A stretch of 58,813 nucleotides of DNA from JAJFUG01 sp964473155 (GTDB taxonomy: Bacteria > Gemmatimonadota > Glassbacteria > GWA2-58-10), in contig CAYYNT010000022.1 of assembly GCA_964473155.1 (NCBI GenBank), positions 1 to 58,813 on the forward strand, written 5' to 3'. This document shows, one piece after another, positions 20,022 through 28,790 of this stretch; within the stretch, counting starts at the first letter, position 1, and every line of letters starts with the position of its first letter. A model generated the notes under the pieces. It saw nothing but the letters and a program-made list of their open reading frames with translations. It did no database searches and was not told where the DNA came from. Position numbers and translations under genes: made by a program.

Positions 20022-20851
20022 AAATGACAGAATAAACAGCTATTCCCAGAATTTGAGTGTTCTGTGTCAAATACATCTCCTAAAGAAGCATTTGCACGGA
20101 AAGAGGCCTCCCGCTCACATCTGCGCTTGTATTCAGCTTTTATCTGTACGATACGTTCTGGCCGAGAAAGCTCTTCAAGACTTTCATTCTGATCCCATGT
20201 ATACCGATCTCCGGTTTCTGGATCTTGTTTTTCGTATTTTTTTGCTTCTTCGAAAAGTTCAGGATGTGTTTCAAGTAAACCTATCCATTCACGGCGTTGT
20301 TGGAAAAAGCAGAAAAAGCAACCAGAACGAGAACGCCACTTGTAGTACTCTGGAAGGCCCAGTCCGCTTTTCTCAAGAATTTGAATTATATCCGCATAGA
20401 CAAGTCCATCCTCAATAAATGGGAAACGTGCGACAATGTTTGGCTTTGTGGAGATATATCCCTTCCTATGGGGTTCATCTGCTCGAATACCGATATAACT
20501 CGTCACAGGGTCTTCCCCGACGTACTTTTCATATGGCTTAATCTTAAGGTATTCGGTGCACCAACGAACTTGTGGCGACGGTAAGAATCCATTTTTTATT
20601 TTCAGAAGGTCGTCGAAACCCATGCCATCGTGCTTTAGTCTTACTATCCGCTTCCCCAAATATACTTCCAGTTTATCGAGATAGTCATAAGTTTCTTTGA
20701 GTTCTTTTTCAGTGTCACAGAATACATACTCCATTTCAGGCACTTTGTCTCTCATATACAGTGCCAAAGCCGTACTGTCCTTGCCACCGGAAAGAGAGAG
20801 AATATGGCGGGTCTTATTTCCCGTTCTATCTCTATTATCATCACTCATCAC
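20018..20851 (-). CDS. Short DndC/SspD-like ATP-pyrophosphatase (PAPS reductase family)
   Basis: 277 residues. The PP-loop SGGKDSTALALYM lies at about residues 20-32. RWCTEYLKIKP near 96 and CFFCFFQ near 177, with another CLFC at the extreme C-terminus, give Cys pairs that could hold an Fe-S cluster or carry persulfide. The PAPS reductase-like fold activates a target with ATP for sulfur insertion; DndC and SspD are its defence members. At 277 residues it is about half the length of classic DndC and closer to SspD. ATG at 20851 is preceded by GAGGAG and overlaps the ATPase gene by 11 bases. Next to a cysteine desulfurase, a role in phosphorothioation is the best reading. Confidence 0.85.
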   Translation of the reverse strand: MMSDDNRDRTGNKTRHILSLSGGKDSTALALYMRDKVPEMEYVFCDTEKELKETYDYLDKLEVYLGKRIVRLKHDGMGFDDLLKIKNGFLPSPQVRWCTEYLKIKPYEKYVGEDPVTSYIGIRADEPHRKGYISTKPNIVARFPFIEDGLVYADIIQILEKSGLGLPEYYKWRSRSGCFFCFFQQRREWIGLLETHPELFEEAKKYEKQDPETGDRYTWDQNESLEELSRPERIVQIKAEYKRRCEREASFRANASLGDVFDTEHSNSGNSCLFCHL

Positions 20852-23800
20852 TCAACTCCTCAAGCAAGCGGATTACAGCAGCGCGAATGGCCCGCGGTGA
20901 AGCATTATTGTTGTTGTGGAGTAAGTACTCCCGGACTCGAAATAGGATATCTTCGGCTTGCCGCTGTTCCGCGATGGGGAGCACGTCGAACTGAGCATCG
21001 ACATTGGAGTCTATGCCTAAACGCACCGCATCCCTGAAAGCCTTGCCAATTGCAGCGGCTGCTTCAGGAAACCGATCAACGTCCGAGTCAGTCCAATTCC
21101 GAGGAGGGCGGTTCGCCACAAGCGCAAGAACCGATTCCACCCCTGATGCCTCGGCTCCGCTCTGCGTCACCCGTTTCAGAAAAGTCAGGAGATGGAACTC
21201 TGTGACAACCGGCTCAAGCGCAACTGCCGTGTTCCGCAGTTCCGGCCAATGCGCATCTCCTTCGCTGAAGCCACATGCCTTAAGTAGTATATCCCTTGCG
21301 GTGTTGATGGTGGAGTTTGTTATCTCTAAAAGATTACGCAGATTCAAGTTCAGTAAATCGAAGAAGCCGTCGATTTCGTCTGTCGTGTACTCCGCTTCTG
21401 AAAAGACAGGCAGACGCAGGGCTTCCGGTAGGGCAACGAAGAGAAACTGTTCAGGCGACTTTGCATTCTGGAACGAGTCGCGAAGCGCAAGAGTCGTTTC
21501 GGGCAGTCGTCTCGTGTTCCAGGCGAAATCCGGCAGGCTTTTAACCATTCGGAACAACGCTCGCACGACAGACACTGTTGCTGGTTTGACATTCAGACCC
21601 TTACCAAGACGGTGCACTACCGCGGCACGCCCCCCCGAAATCCTGCTTCCAGCGACAGCAAAGAATTCTGGACGACGCATCAATACCTCAAAATCGGAAA
21701 CGCCCGGTTCAGGCAAAAAGGTTCCTTCCCTATATAATGTTGTCTCATCAGGATGAGCCAACATAAATGCGCACAACAGAACGGGATGCAAGCCAGGCAT
21801 TACGCCAAATGGGGGTGAGGCAAGGCCTAAAAATAAATCGGAAACCGGAATAGGTTCCGGCTGCCTTTCGAAAAGCGCGTCGCGAAGGTAGTTCCAAGCA
21901 AAGATTATCCTGGTTTCGTTGCTGTTGTAAGGGGACAAAAAACTCCAATTGCCGTTCTGGTCTTGACAATGAAGACCCGTCGCCTTCAGTACGGACTCAT
22001 ATATGCTACGCTCAGGCGGGTATCCCTCAATACCAAGAGTTTCCTCCCCATAGTGACCCAGCATCCGATCGATGAGATTCCGTCGGGCCGCGGCAGCAGC
22101 TGAAGACAACGAGCGTCTCGCAATCAGCTCATTTCGTATTTTTGGTGTCTTCTCGTAGATCTCATCGCAGACATCGGACAGCAACTGAGAGACATCTACA
22201 GGGGAGTGAACGAGGATCTCCTCACCATTGTGAATCCAGAGGCAGCCGCTCCCGGTAGGCTCATCCCTTGGATCCAACAAACCATCAATATTTCGCTGCA
22301 GTATTTGCTCTGCTTCAGATATCCGTAATGACATCTCACGCCTTGCAACGCGATCATCCCTGAGCTCAGGCGTGTTATCCCAAGCCCACTTTAAAACCCC
22401 GAGTTCAGTGACAACAGAGCGAAACTCTCCAATGAATTGAGGAATGGCGAACAGGATGTCGTGTCGCTCGTTTGTCTCGATGGCGCGATCACGGAACTGC
22501 TCGGCTACAACAGGCGATTCCGCTAGACAGACCAGGACCTTTCCATCGGCATCGGATACAGTCAAATGAGTATGGATATCTTCCAGATTGTCGATATACT
22601 CAATGTGGAAATACCTTAGCGCACCCGTCTCGAAACTGTGTCGGCGAGCGACAAGAGGCCGTGTGTGAAGGTAACACCTCACACTATCGGCCAGGTTAAG
22701 TCCCTGTCGAATCTTGCGCTCTCCCTCTGCGATTCGTTCTTCAATGTCAACATCGCTACCTTCCCAAATCCGATAGGTTTGGTTGAATTTCCGAAAGGTT
22801 ACGATGGATGCCTCTTTCAGAGACTGGAGAACCGCGCGTAACTCATTACCGGGCTTCGGAGAATCGGACACAGCAAGTGAGACAATCTCTTCGGTTGCCT
22901 TAAGGTGACAGAACTCACCGAGTGCATTTAGTACGCCGATAGTCTTCACGACATCACGTTGCAAAGGCGAGAGATCTTCTTTCCTCTCCAACACATCAGC
23001 CGCCTCTAGCCACCTGAGAGCATGCGGATGCCGGTAGAGTCCTGCTCCAAAACTCCTGGTAAAGTAGTCAAACAAGTCATTGAGCCTGACAGCCGGAGGG
23101 TCATCGGGTGTAAGCGTGTGTGTCCTGATGAATTCTTGGAACCCATACGGCTCGAGGCTACTCAGATACGAGAAGAGAGACCGCTCATTCTGCGCGAAAC
23201 GTCTGAAAACAAAAGGCAAGGCAACGAGGGTTACTGGATGCAGAGGATAAGCGGCTCTGGCAGTTGCCTCGAAATCCGACGGCTGCATGCCAGGAGGCGT
23301 AACTCCGGCCTTTGATGTTGTAGTGGCGATTTTCGTTGCATATTCTGGTGGAGTTTCTGTCTGACTGCTAGACTCCCAGCGGATGGCTTGAGCGATCATC
23401 CGTATGACTTGTTCGGCTGGCTCCAGAAAAGCAATGTCTTCAAATCGCCCTTGTATCTTTGCCCACTCCCGGCGGGTGGCCAAGTCTAAGTGCTGACCGT
23501 ATTCCTGAAAAGACTGGTGAAGCAGCCCAACCAACACTATTGGATTGGTCGCGCTACGTGCTGCCTGTTCAGCGAGCTGCTGGAAAACGAAAACGTCCCC
23601 TTTCTGGGGGTACCGTGCCGCATACTCGAACAGCTTTCCGAGCTCGTCTACTACAAGCAGAACGCCTTTGTAACCGGAAACTGTCGCCGCTTCGGAAAGA
23701 GAAGAGATAGTATCGACGATCTCGCGAGTATCCCACGGCTGGCCGTTCCGCTGCGTCTTAAGCTTCTCTGAAAGGGCGCGTACGGAGGCCTTCACTTTGA

Positions 23801-24254
23801 GATCACACACTATAGATGCGGCAGCAACAAGTCCCTCGGCTAGACATTTCGCCGCAGAAGTACGCCGGGCTGTCACAAGTATCGGCAAAAAGCCTTTTGA
23901 TTCTTCGCTGAACAGGCCGAGATCCCGAAGATGAACGGTCAGCAGTGGATCGGCTTGTTCAAGCTGCGATCGAGCTTGCTGGCTCTGTTTGCCTGTTGCA
24001 CAGAAGAGCCGCGTCAGAAAGACCGCAAACGCCGACTTCCCGACTCCATAGGGTCCCGTCAGCGTCCACGCACGGGAAGAAGAGCCGTTGCTGACGCCTA
24101 TACTCATTCGGCGCAACGTATCACGGACTGTCGGAGTAACGATATAGTCGCCATTCTGGGATGAGGTTATAAAGTCCTTCTCCAGGTGCATTGAACGCCT
24201 GAAACGTCCCTTTACCTCGATGTAATCGGAAAGAGCATTAGCCTTGGCAGTCAT
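20841..24254 (-). CDS. P-loop ATPase, PglY/BrxC-like (first copy of the module)
   Basis: 1137 residues. Walker A GPYGVGKS at residues 67-74 and Walker B LLVVDELGKLFEYA near 199-213 define an AAA/STAND-like ATPase. The motif order and the DELGK box match the PglY/BrxC class used in BREX and the Pbe genes linked with phosphorothioation. It overlaps the DUF4007 gene by 4 bases and the DndC-like gene by 11, so it is expressed in step with both. In BREX these ATPases are needed for defence and modification, probably by remodelling DNA-protein complexes; which role applies here cannot be read from sequence. It is the partner of the longer ATPase at the operon end. Confidence 0.8.
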   Translation of the reverse strand: MTAKANALSDYIEVKGRFRRSMHLEKDFITSSQNGDYIVTPTVRDTLRRMSIGVSNGSSSRAWTLTGPYGVGKSAFAVFLTRLFCATGKQSQQARSQLEQADPLLTVHLRDLGLFSEESKGFLPILVTARRTSAAKCLAEGLVAAASIVCDLKVKASVRALSEKLKTQRNGQPWDTREIVDTISSLSEAATVSGYKGVLLVVDELGKLFEYAARYPQKGDVFVFQQLAEQAARSATNPIVLVGLLHQSFQEYGQHLDLATRREWAKIQGRFEDIAFLEPAEQVIRMIAQAIRWESSSQTETPPEYATKIATTTSKAGVTPPGMQPSDFEATARAAYPLHPVTLVALPFVFRRFAQNERSLFSYLSSLEPYGFQEFIRTHTLTPDDPPAVRLNDLFDYFTRSFGAGLYRHPHALRWLEAADVLERKEDLSPLQRDVVKTIGVLNALGEFCHLKATEEIVSLAVSDSPKPGNELRAVLQSLKEASIVTFRKFNQTYRIWEGSDVDIEERIAEGERKIRQGLNLADSVRCYLHTRPLVARRHSFETGALRYFHIEYIDNLEDIHTHLTVSDADGKVLVCLAESPVVAEQFRDRAIETNERHDILFAIPQFIGEFRSVVTELGVLKWAWDNTPELRDDRVARREMSLRISEAEQILQRNIDGLLDPRDEPTGSGCLWIHNGEEILVHSPVDVSQLLSDVCDEIYEKTPKIRNELIARRSLSSAAAAARRNLIDRMLGHYGEETLGIEGYPPERSIYESVLKATGLHCQDQNGNWSFLSPYNSNETRIIFAWNYLRDALFERQPEPIPVSDLFLGLASPPFGVMPGLHPVLLCAFMLAHPDETTLYREGTFLPEPGVSDFEVLMRRPEFFAVAGSRISGGRAAVVHRLGKGLNVKPATVSVVRALFRMVKSLPDFAWNTRRLPETTLALRDSFQNAKSPEQFLFVALPEALRLPVFSEAEYTTDEIDGFFDLLNLNLRNLLEITNSTINTARDILLKACGFSEGDAHWPELRNTAVALEPVVTEFHLLTFLKRVTQSGAEASGVESVLALVANRPPRNWTDSDVDRFPEAAAAIGKAFRDAVRLGIDSNVDAQFDVLPIAEQRQAEDILFRVREYLLHNNNNASPRAIRAAVIRLLEELSDE

Positions 24255-25177
24255 TTCTGGCTGCTTCTCCCATAATAGTTATCCAGGACTTTGATTGGAT
24301 CGAAGCTCTGTCGGCGATAAATCTGTTTCAGCCCCGCCGTCTCATCTATGGTAATGCTTCCACCCATAGTGTCTTCCAACTCCTCGATGTACTCGATAAG
24401 GCTATTTTCATCCAATTTAAACACCTGTCCGGGGCTGGCTTCACCGTAAAGACACTCTTGGATGCTCATGGTCTCGATACGATTTTCCTGACGTTCAAAA
24501 TGCTCATTCAGAGCATAGGCGAACACTGGCGCAGGCAAAGAAGGCTTAGTACCGATGGCAAAACGATACAGCTCGCCGTCAGGTGAAGGTTGGATCAGTT
24601 TAAGCTGCAGAAGCGGGCAAGCAAAGGACTCTTCAGCCACCGCCTGCTTCTTCGATTCAGTGCCGGAAACGTACGTACGAATGAGGCAGTCAACGTCGCG
24701 TGTGATCACTGTTTCGCTCACCTTCAACCCTTCTTTAGCAACGAAGTCATGTACGTAGTTCGTGACCTCGCGGCGAGTAAAGTCCGGTCGATTGTATCGG
24801 GAGAAAAGCAACTGCCAAGCCGTACCGATTAAGGGGTTTGTCGCGATCAGCCAATGAATCAGCCATAGAGATGCATCATCCTCAAGAAATGGGTCCCAGG
24901 CTCCATTTAAAAGTAATTTCCGGGCAACTGCTGTCGGTTGTAAACTCCTGGAAGCGTTCTTGCCAGCGTTAAGGTTTTGTTCTATGAGCTGAGCAACATT
25001 GCACCAGTACCGGATGCTTTCGACCATATTTTTACCAACGCCAAGAAGTACTAAAGCGTCGTCGCGAAAAAATAGATCCGGGTGTTCTGCCACACCTCGA
25101 ACGCCTTTCTCCAACCAGCCGTAGCGAAAGGTGAAAGTCTGATGTCCTGAGAATTTGAAAGTAGTACCACTGGCCAT
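24251..25177 (-). CDS. DUF4007-family protein
   Basis: 308 residues, family-typical length. The diagnostic start KFSGHQTFTFRYGWLEKGV, then LLGVGKNMVESIRYWCN and LWLIHWLIATNPL, are the DUF4007 hallmarks as I know them. The family is a frequent neighbour of phosphorothioation sulfurtransferases and BREX-like ATPases; its activity is unknown. An HQTF-type motif and a helical C-terminus are seen; no enzyme motif is evident. The ATG at 25177 lies 6 bases after the stop codon of the HTH gene and the 3' end overlaps the ATPase gene by 4 bases. Confidence 0.88.
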   Translation of the reverse strand: MASGTTFKFSGHQTFTFRYGWLEKGVRGVAEHPDLFFRDDALVLLGVGKNMVESIRYWCNVAQLIEQNLNAGKNASRSLQPTAVARKLLLNGAWDPFLEDDASLWLIHWLIATNPLIGTAWQLLFSRYNRPDFTRREVTNYVHDFVAKEGLKVSETVITRDVDCLIRTYVSGTESKKQAVAEESFACPLLQLKLIQPSPDGELYRFAIGTKPSLPAPVFAYALNEHFERQENRIETMSIQECLYGEASPGQVFKLDENSLIEYIEELEDTMGGSITIDETAGLKQIYRRQSFDPIKVLDNYYGRSSQK

Positions 25178-25183
25178 ATATTG

Positions 25184-25414
25184 TTACCCTCGATTTACGC
25201 TTACCTTTGGTAGCTCTGAGTCATCGCCTATGGTAGTGTCCCTGTGCTCTTTACGCCAAGTATCGATAGCATTCTTATGGAATCGCCAATGCCGACCAAT
25301 TTTCTTGCATGGAATTTTACCTTCACGGGTAAGCTTGTAGAGTGTCGATTTGGGAATTTTTAGGTAGGCTGATAGCTCTTCGATGGTCAGTACATCACCC
25401 CGTTCATAATTCAT
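25184..25414 (-). CDS. Small excisionase/MerR-type HTH regulator at the head of the operon
   Basis: 76 residues. LTIEELSAYLKIPKSTLYKL, then GKIPCKKIGRHWRFHKNAIDTW, is the helix-turn-helix 17 (excisionase-like) fold, complete over residues 8-52. The ATG at 25414 is favoured by GAGG about 8 bases upstream; a longer frame to 25537 would begin upstream of the promoter described here. It lies 6 bases before the DUF4007 gene and is first in the operon, so it probably regulates the ten-gene transcript. The acidic tail (DDSEL) is unremarkable. Confidence 0.85.
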   Translation of the reverse strand: MNYERGDVLTIEELSAYLKIPKSTLYKLTREGKIPCKKIGRHWRFHKNAIDTWRKEHRDTTIGDDSELPKVSVNRG

Positions 25415-25462
25415 TCGCTTTTCCTCTTCGGACAGTGCACCCATCGAATCACAAACAAGGAG

Positions 25463-25492
25463 ATAATACCAGTAGCTGTTGGTTATTGTCAA
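25463..25492 (-). promoter_or_regulatory. Sigma70-type promoter of the ten-gene defence operon
   Basis: On the minus strand TTGACA (25487-25492) and TATTAT (25463-25468) are separated by 18 bases, near-consensus for sigma70. The HTH gene start is 48 bases downstream. I saw no equally good promoter inside the 23-kb operon between 25.2 and 2.24 kb, though I did not score every gene interior. Confidence 0.75.
25468..25483. promoter_or_regulatory. Palindrome in the promoter spacer, candidate operator
   Basis: ACCAGTAGCTGTTGGT is an imperfect 16-base palindrome (ACCA, central AGCT, TGGT) placed between the -35 and -10 hexamers. A protein bound here would block RNA polymerase. The first operon gene encodes a small HTH protein, so autoregulation is plausible. 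No direct evidence of binding. Confidence 0.45.
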
Positions 25493-25766
25493 TGCTTCAG
25501 TTCGAACCTCTTTTTCTCCCAACCATATGGATGTCATCGAAGTTCTTCTATCCGTTGCTGTTTAAAAATTTCCAGCGGTACAGGGGCAGTCTATTGGGGG
25601 TGGCAGAACCATGAGTTCTCGAAGAGTGAAAGACACCAGATTGGCACCGAAATTCCTACAACCGGTCGAGTGACAAGTATGAATACAGGGGGCAGTAAGT
25701 TAGACTTTTTGTCCCTCCTCGTTTTTTGGGCTTTTATCGATAGTTTTATATATGAGTTGATGCATA

Positions 25767-26000
25767 TTGCTGGGCATGGCTCCAATCCTCAATTTTGAAG
25801 GCTCCGGGTCGGTTGTAAAACGGCCTCGCCTTGGTGTGAATCTCGTTCGGGTTCAATATCAGAAATCCAACGGGCAGTATAAGATTACTCTTCCCCGTGG
25901 GGTGGCGAAAAGCCTTCGTCTACTGGGCGGTGAGGTTTTTGAGGTGTTTGTCGAGCGTGGTGATATCGTTTTGCGATTGAAGAATGGTGATGGCAGGTGA
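25767..26000 (+). CDS. AbrB/SpoVT-type DNA-binding protein coupled to a recombinase
   Basis: 77 residues if begun at TTG 25767, or 74 from ATG 25776; neither has a clear ribosome site. The C-terminal 45 residues (QYKITLPRGVAKSLRLLGGEVFEVFVERGDIVLRL) fit the swapped-hairpin AbrB/MazE fold. Its stop overlaps the GTG start of the serine recombinase by 4 bases (GTGA), so the two are translated together. The pairing suggests it controls or assists the recombinase rather than acting as an antitoxin; there is no toxin partner. The upstream gap of 25,493-25,766 contains no gene that I can support. Confidence 0.75.
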   Translation: MLGMAPILNFEGSGSVVKRPRLGVNLVRVQYQKSNGQYKITLPRGVAKSLRLLGGEVFEVFVERGDIVLRLKNGDGR

Positions 26001-26725
26001 CAAGAGCTTTTGCTTATGCCCGCGTATCCACTGGGGAGCAGTCAAAGGGATTTTCGATGGAGGCCCAGTTCGGGGAAATTGAGCTGTTCTGTTCGGGGAG
26101 GGAGATCGAGATTATCGACCGGTACAGCGATTCGATGAGCGGCACGAAGCTGACCGAGCGATTGGCGCTGATGGAGATGCTGCAGAGGGTCGAGGACTGC
26201 CGACCGGATTTCGTGATAGCCACCGAGTCCGACCGGATTTCGCGCGATACCCTGCAATTCGGCTGGATCAATACCTACCTCTCGATGAAAGGGGTCAAAC
26301 TGCTCCTGGTAAACGAAAGGCCTGCTGATGGTCCGGCGGAGAAGGCTTTTCAGAAAATCAGAGTCGTATTCTCGGAGTTCGAGACCGATCTCCGGCAGTG
26401 GCGGATTAACCGCGGCCGTTTACAGGCACGAGCTCACAACCGCTTTATGAACAGGCCGCCATTCGGATACATGATGAATGGCAAGAATATAGTTCCTGAT
26501 CCACAGGAGATGCCTGTTGTTAAAAAGGTTTTCGTTGATTACTGCACCGGAGCACCAATTAAAAGAATGGCGAGAGAGATTAGGAAAAGCCCCTCTGCAG
26601 TCCGGTACATTTTGAAAAACAAATTTTATGTGGACTCCGAACTGAATGGAAAACATGAGCTATTTCTTAATAAAGAGCTTTTCCAACGGGCTCAGGAGTT
26701 GCTGGAAAAATCAAATAATGTTTAG
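25997..26725 (+). CDS. Small serine recombinase (resolvase/invertase family)
   Basis: 242 residues. The resolvase domain starts AYARVSTGEQSKGFSMEAQ, with the catalytic Ser in RVS, and continues with SDSMSGTKLTER and ESDRISRD. The second half holds a short DNA-binding part (PPFGYMMNG, then a helix-turn-helix in KRMAREIRKSPSAVRYIL). It lacks the long C-terminus of large serine integrases, so it is a short recombinase. GTG start overlaps the AbrB gene. Its role may be mobility of a small element or inversion; a decayed second copy of it lies at 28.54-28.76 kb in the same orientation. Confidence 0.85.
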   Translation: MTRAFAYARVSTGEQSKGFSMEAQFGEIELFCSGREIEIIDRYSDSMSGTKLTERLALMEMLQRVEDCRPDFVIATESDRISRDTLQFGWINTYLSMKGVKLLLVNERPADGPAEKAFQKIRVVFSEFETDLRQWRINRGRLQARAHNRFMNRPPFGYMMNGKNIVPDPQEMPVVKKVFVDYCTGAPIKRMAREIRKSPSAVRYILKNKFYVDSELNGKHELFLNKELFQRAQELLEKSNNV

Positions 26726-26802
26726 GCAAATGTGTTGCTTCATCATCCATACATTCTTATTATTCCCCTATTTCAAAGCTTAATTCAGTACTAATTCTTT
26801 TC

Positions 26803-28392
26803 CTATTCAAGTTCCTCCAGCCGCTGTTTGGCTTTGGCTATGAGTTCAGCAAAATGCTCAGAGGCTAACTCAAGGAACCTGTGGTAGGAACCAACGGCAT
26901 CGAGCGATTGACCAATTTTTTCTTCCACTTGAGCTTTGAAGTACCAAGCGATAGCTGATTCCGGGGCGATTTCAGTCGCTTTTTTTGAGCTTGAAAATGC
27001 TTCATTATAGCGACCAAGATCATACAATGTGTCACCTTTTTGAACCCATACTTCAGCATCTTTCGGATTTATCTCCAGTGATTTTTCAAAGCAGGAAAGT
27101 GCTTCATTCAAACGGTTGATATTACGGAGAGATTTGCCTTTATTAGTCCAGACAGAAGCGTATTGTGGGTTAAGTTCAATAATCTGATTATAATAGGCGA
27201 TAGCTTTTTCATAATGGCCGAGACGGCTGAATGCAACGCCCTTGCTGTGCAATGCAGAGACATTTCTCGAATCTATCTCAAGAGCCTTATTAAAACAGTC
27301 GAGGGCTTCCTCGTTCCGACCTAGATTGCCCAGACTATTGCCCTTGTTGATCCAATTCTGAGGGTTTTTGGGATTAACCTCAAGAGCTTTGATAAAGCAG
27401 GATAAAGCTTCCTTGTTTTGACCGATAACTTGATAAGTTTCGCCTATACCGGTTAAAACCTGTTCTTTTTCTGGGTCGATGTTAAGGGCTTTTTCGAAAC
27501 ATGCAAGAGCTTCTTTGTACCGTTCGAGATTATAAAGTGCTTTGCCCTTGTCATTCCAGGCATCAAAGCAATGTGGATCAATCAATAAGGCTTTTTCGCA
27601 GCAATCAAGAACTTCTTCGTGACGGCCAAGAAATGTTAGAGCATGACTCCTGATGGTCAAAATTTCCACGCCTTGCGGCGCAATCTCGAGTGCTTTTTCC
27701 AAGCATACAGCTGCTTTTTCGTATTCACCAAGAATAATGTATATATCGCTTTTTTCCGTCCAATATGATGATTGTGGGTTGATGCTGATTAGTTTATCAT
27801 AACAGACAAGAGCCTGCTTGTAGCGTTCGAGGATATTGAGAGCGGTAGCTTTATTCTCCCAGGCTACTATTAATAGCGGATTTAGCTCAAGTGCTTTATT
27901 AAAATAAGTCAGTGCCTTATTATGAATTCCAATGGTAAGTAGTATATGGCCCTTGTTGTGCAATGCCTCGGCAGATTTTGGGTTTATTTGGAGCGCTTTA
28001 TCACAACATTTAAGCGCCTCCTTATAGCGGCCGAGGTAATAAAATGCGTTACCCTTGTTATTCCAAGCGCCTTCAAAGTGAGAGTTGATCTCTATGACTT
28101 TGTCACAACACTCAAGCGCCTTTAAATGACGACCAAGTTTACAGAGAATAATACTTTTGTCATTCCAATCCACAATTGATAATGGGTCAATAACGGTTGC
28201 TTCATCATTGCAAATAAGCGCCTCTTCATAGAAGCCAAGCTTTTGGAGAATTTTACTTTTTCGAGTATAAGCATATGCACTAAAAGGCTCGATCTCCAAC
28301 GCTTTATCGCAGCATTCAAGCGCCTCATCATAACGACCATCGGCTTGAAGTGTTTCTGCTTTTTTTATCCAATCCTCAAAACAATCGGACAA
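26803..28392 (-). CDS. Tetratricopeptide-repeat protein (about 15 TPRs)
   Basis: 529 residues built almost wholly from 34-residue TPR units of the type ALxCxDKALEIxPxxAxAWxxKGxxLxxLGRYxEA, about 15 in succession, ending with a short Lys/Glu-rich helix. TPR superhelices bind peptides or proteins. No enzymatic domain, signal peptide or membrane segment is visible, so it is probably a cytoplasmic scaffold. It lies between the intact serine recombinase and its decayed copy, and downstream of the WG-repeat operon on the same strand with a gap of 398 bases. It may be cargo of the recombinase element or a late gene of the E1/E2/JAB operon; neither can be decided here. Confidence 0.85.
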   Translation of the reverse strand: MSDCFEDWIKKAETLQADGRYDEALECCDKALEIEPFSAYAYTRKSKILQKLGFYEEALICNDEATVIDPLSIVDWNDKSIILCKLGRHLKALECCDKVIEINSHFEGAWNNKGNAFYYLGRYKEALKCCDKALQINPKSAEALHNKGHILLTIGIHNKALTYFNKALELNPLLIVAWENKATALNILERYKQALVCYDKLISINPQSSYWTEKSDIYIILGEYEKAAVCLEKALEIAPQGVEILTIRSHALTFLGRHEEVLDCCEKALLIDPHCFDAWNDKGKALYNLERYKEALACFEKALNIDPEKEQVLTGIGETYQVIGQNKEALSCFIKALEVNPKNPQNWINKGNSLGNLGRNEEALDCFNKALEIDSRNVSALHSKGVAFSRLGHYEKAIAYYNQIIELNPQYASVWTNKGKSLRNINRLNEALSCFEKSLEINPKDAEVWVQKGDTLYDLGRYNEAFSSSKKATEIAPESAIAWYFKAQVEEKIGQSLDAVGSYHRFLELASEHFAELIAKAKQRLEELE

Positions 28393-28539
28393 TTCCTCAT
28401 ATTCATCGTCGTTGCTAATGTTTGTCTCCCTATATCTCTTTAAAGGATAAGACTAACCTACCCCAAAAACTATAATACTAATTATGAGAGAATTTAAACG
28501 CCTCGAATGCTCCCCATTTTTGGACACCTTCGAATGAGA

Positions 28540-28760
28540 AACTTGGAGCCAAGGGTTCAATTGACTCAGTTTGAAGAGAGAGATTCTGCGAATCACGAGA
28601 TATTGAGATCCTCGAAAGATTCAGCGACTCGATGAGCGGCACGAAGCTTAAAGAACGACCGACCATGACAGAGATGATAGAAGAATACGAGGATTCAAGA
28701 ACGGGTTGTGTATTGACCACTGAATTAGACAAAATATCACGCTACATTTTACAAAATCCA
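28540..28760 (+). pseudogene. Decayed copy of the serine recombinase (N-terminal region)
   Basis: The stretch AGCGACTCGATGAGCGGCAC and its surroundings match the intact recombinase at about 26,130-26,250. Translated, SMSGTKLKERPTMTEMIEEYEDS and TTELDKISRYILQ parallel the intact SDSMSGTKLTERLALMEML and ATESDRISRDTLQ. Upstream DNA also aligns (GGAGCCAAGGG, CAGTTTGAAGAGA) but with indels that break the frame. The catalytic Ser region and the C-terminal half are lost. It is a degraded relic, not a gene. Confidence 0.8.
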
Positions 28761-28790
28761 GCGGCTTTTCATCCATTTTACAACTCCTGG

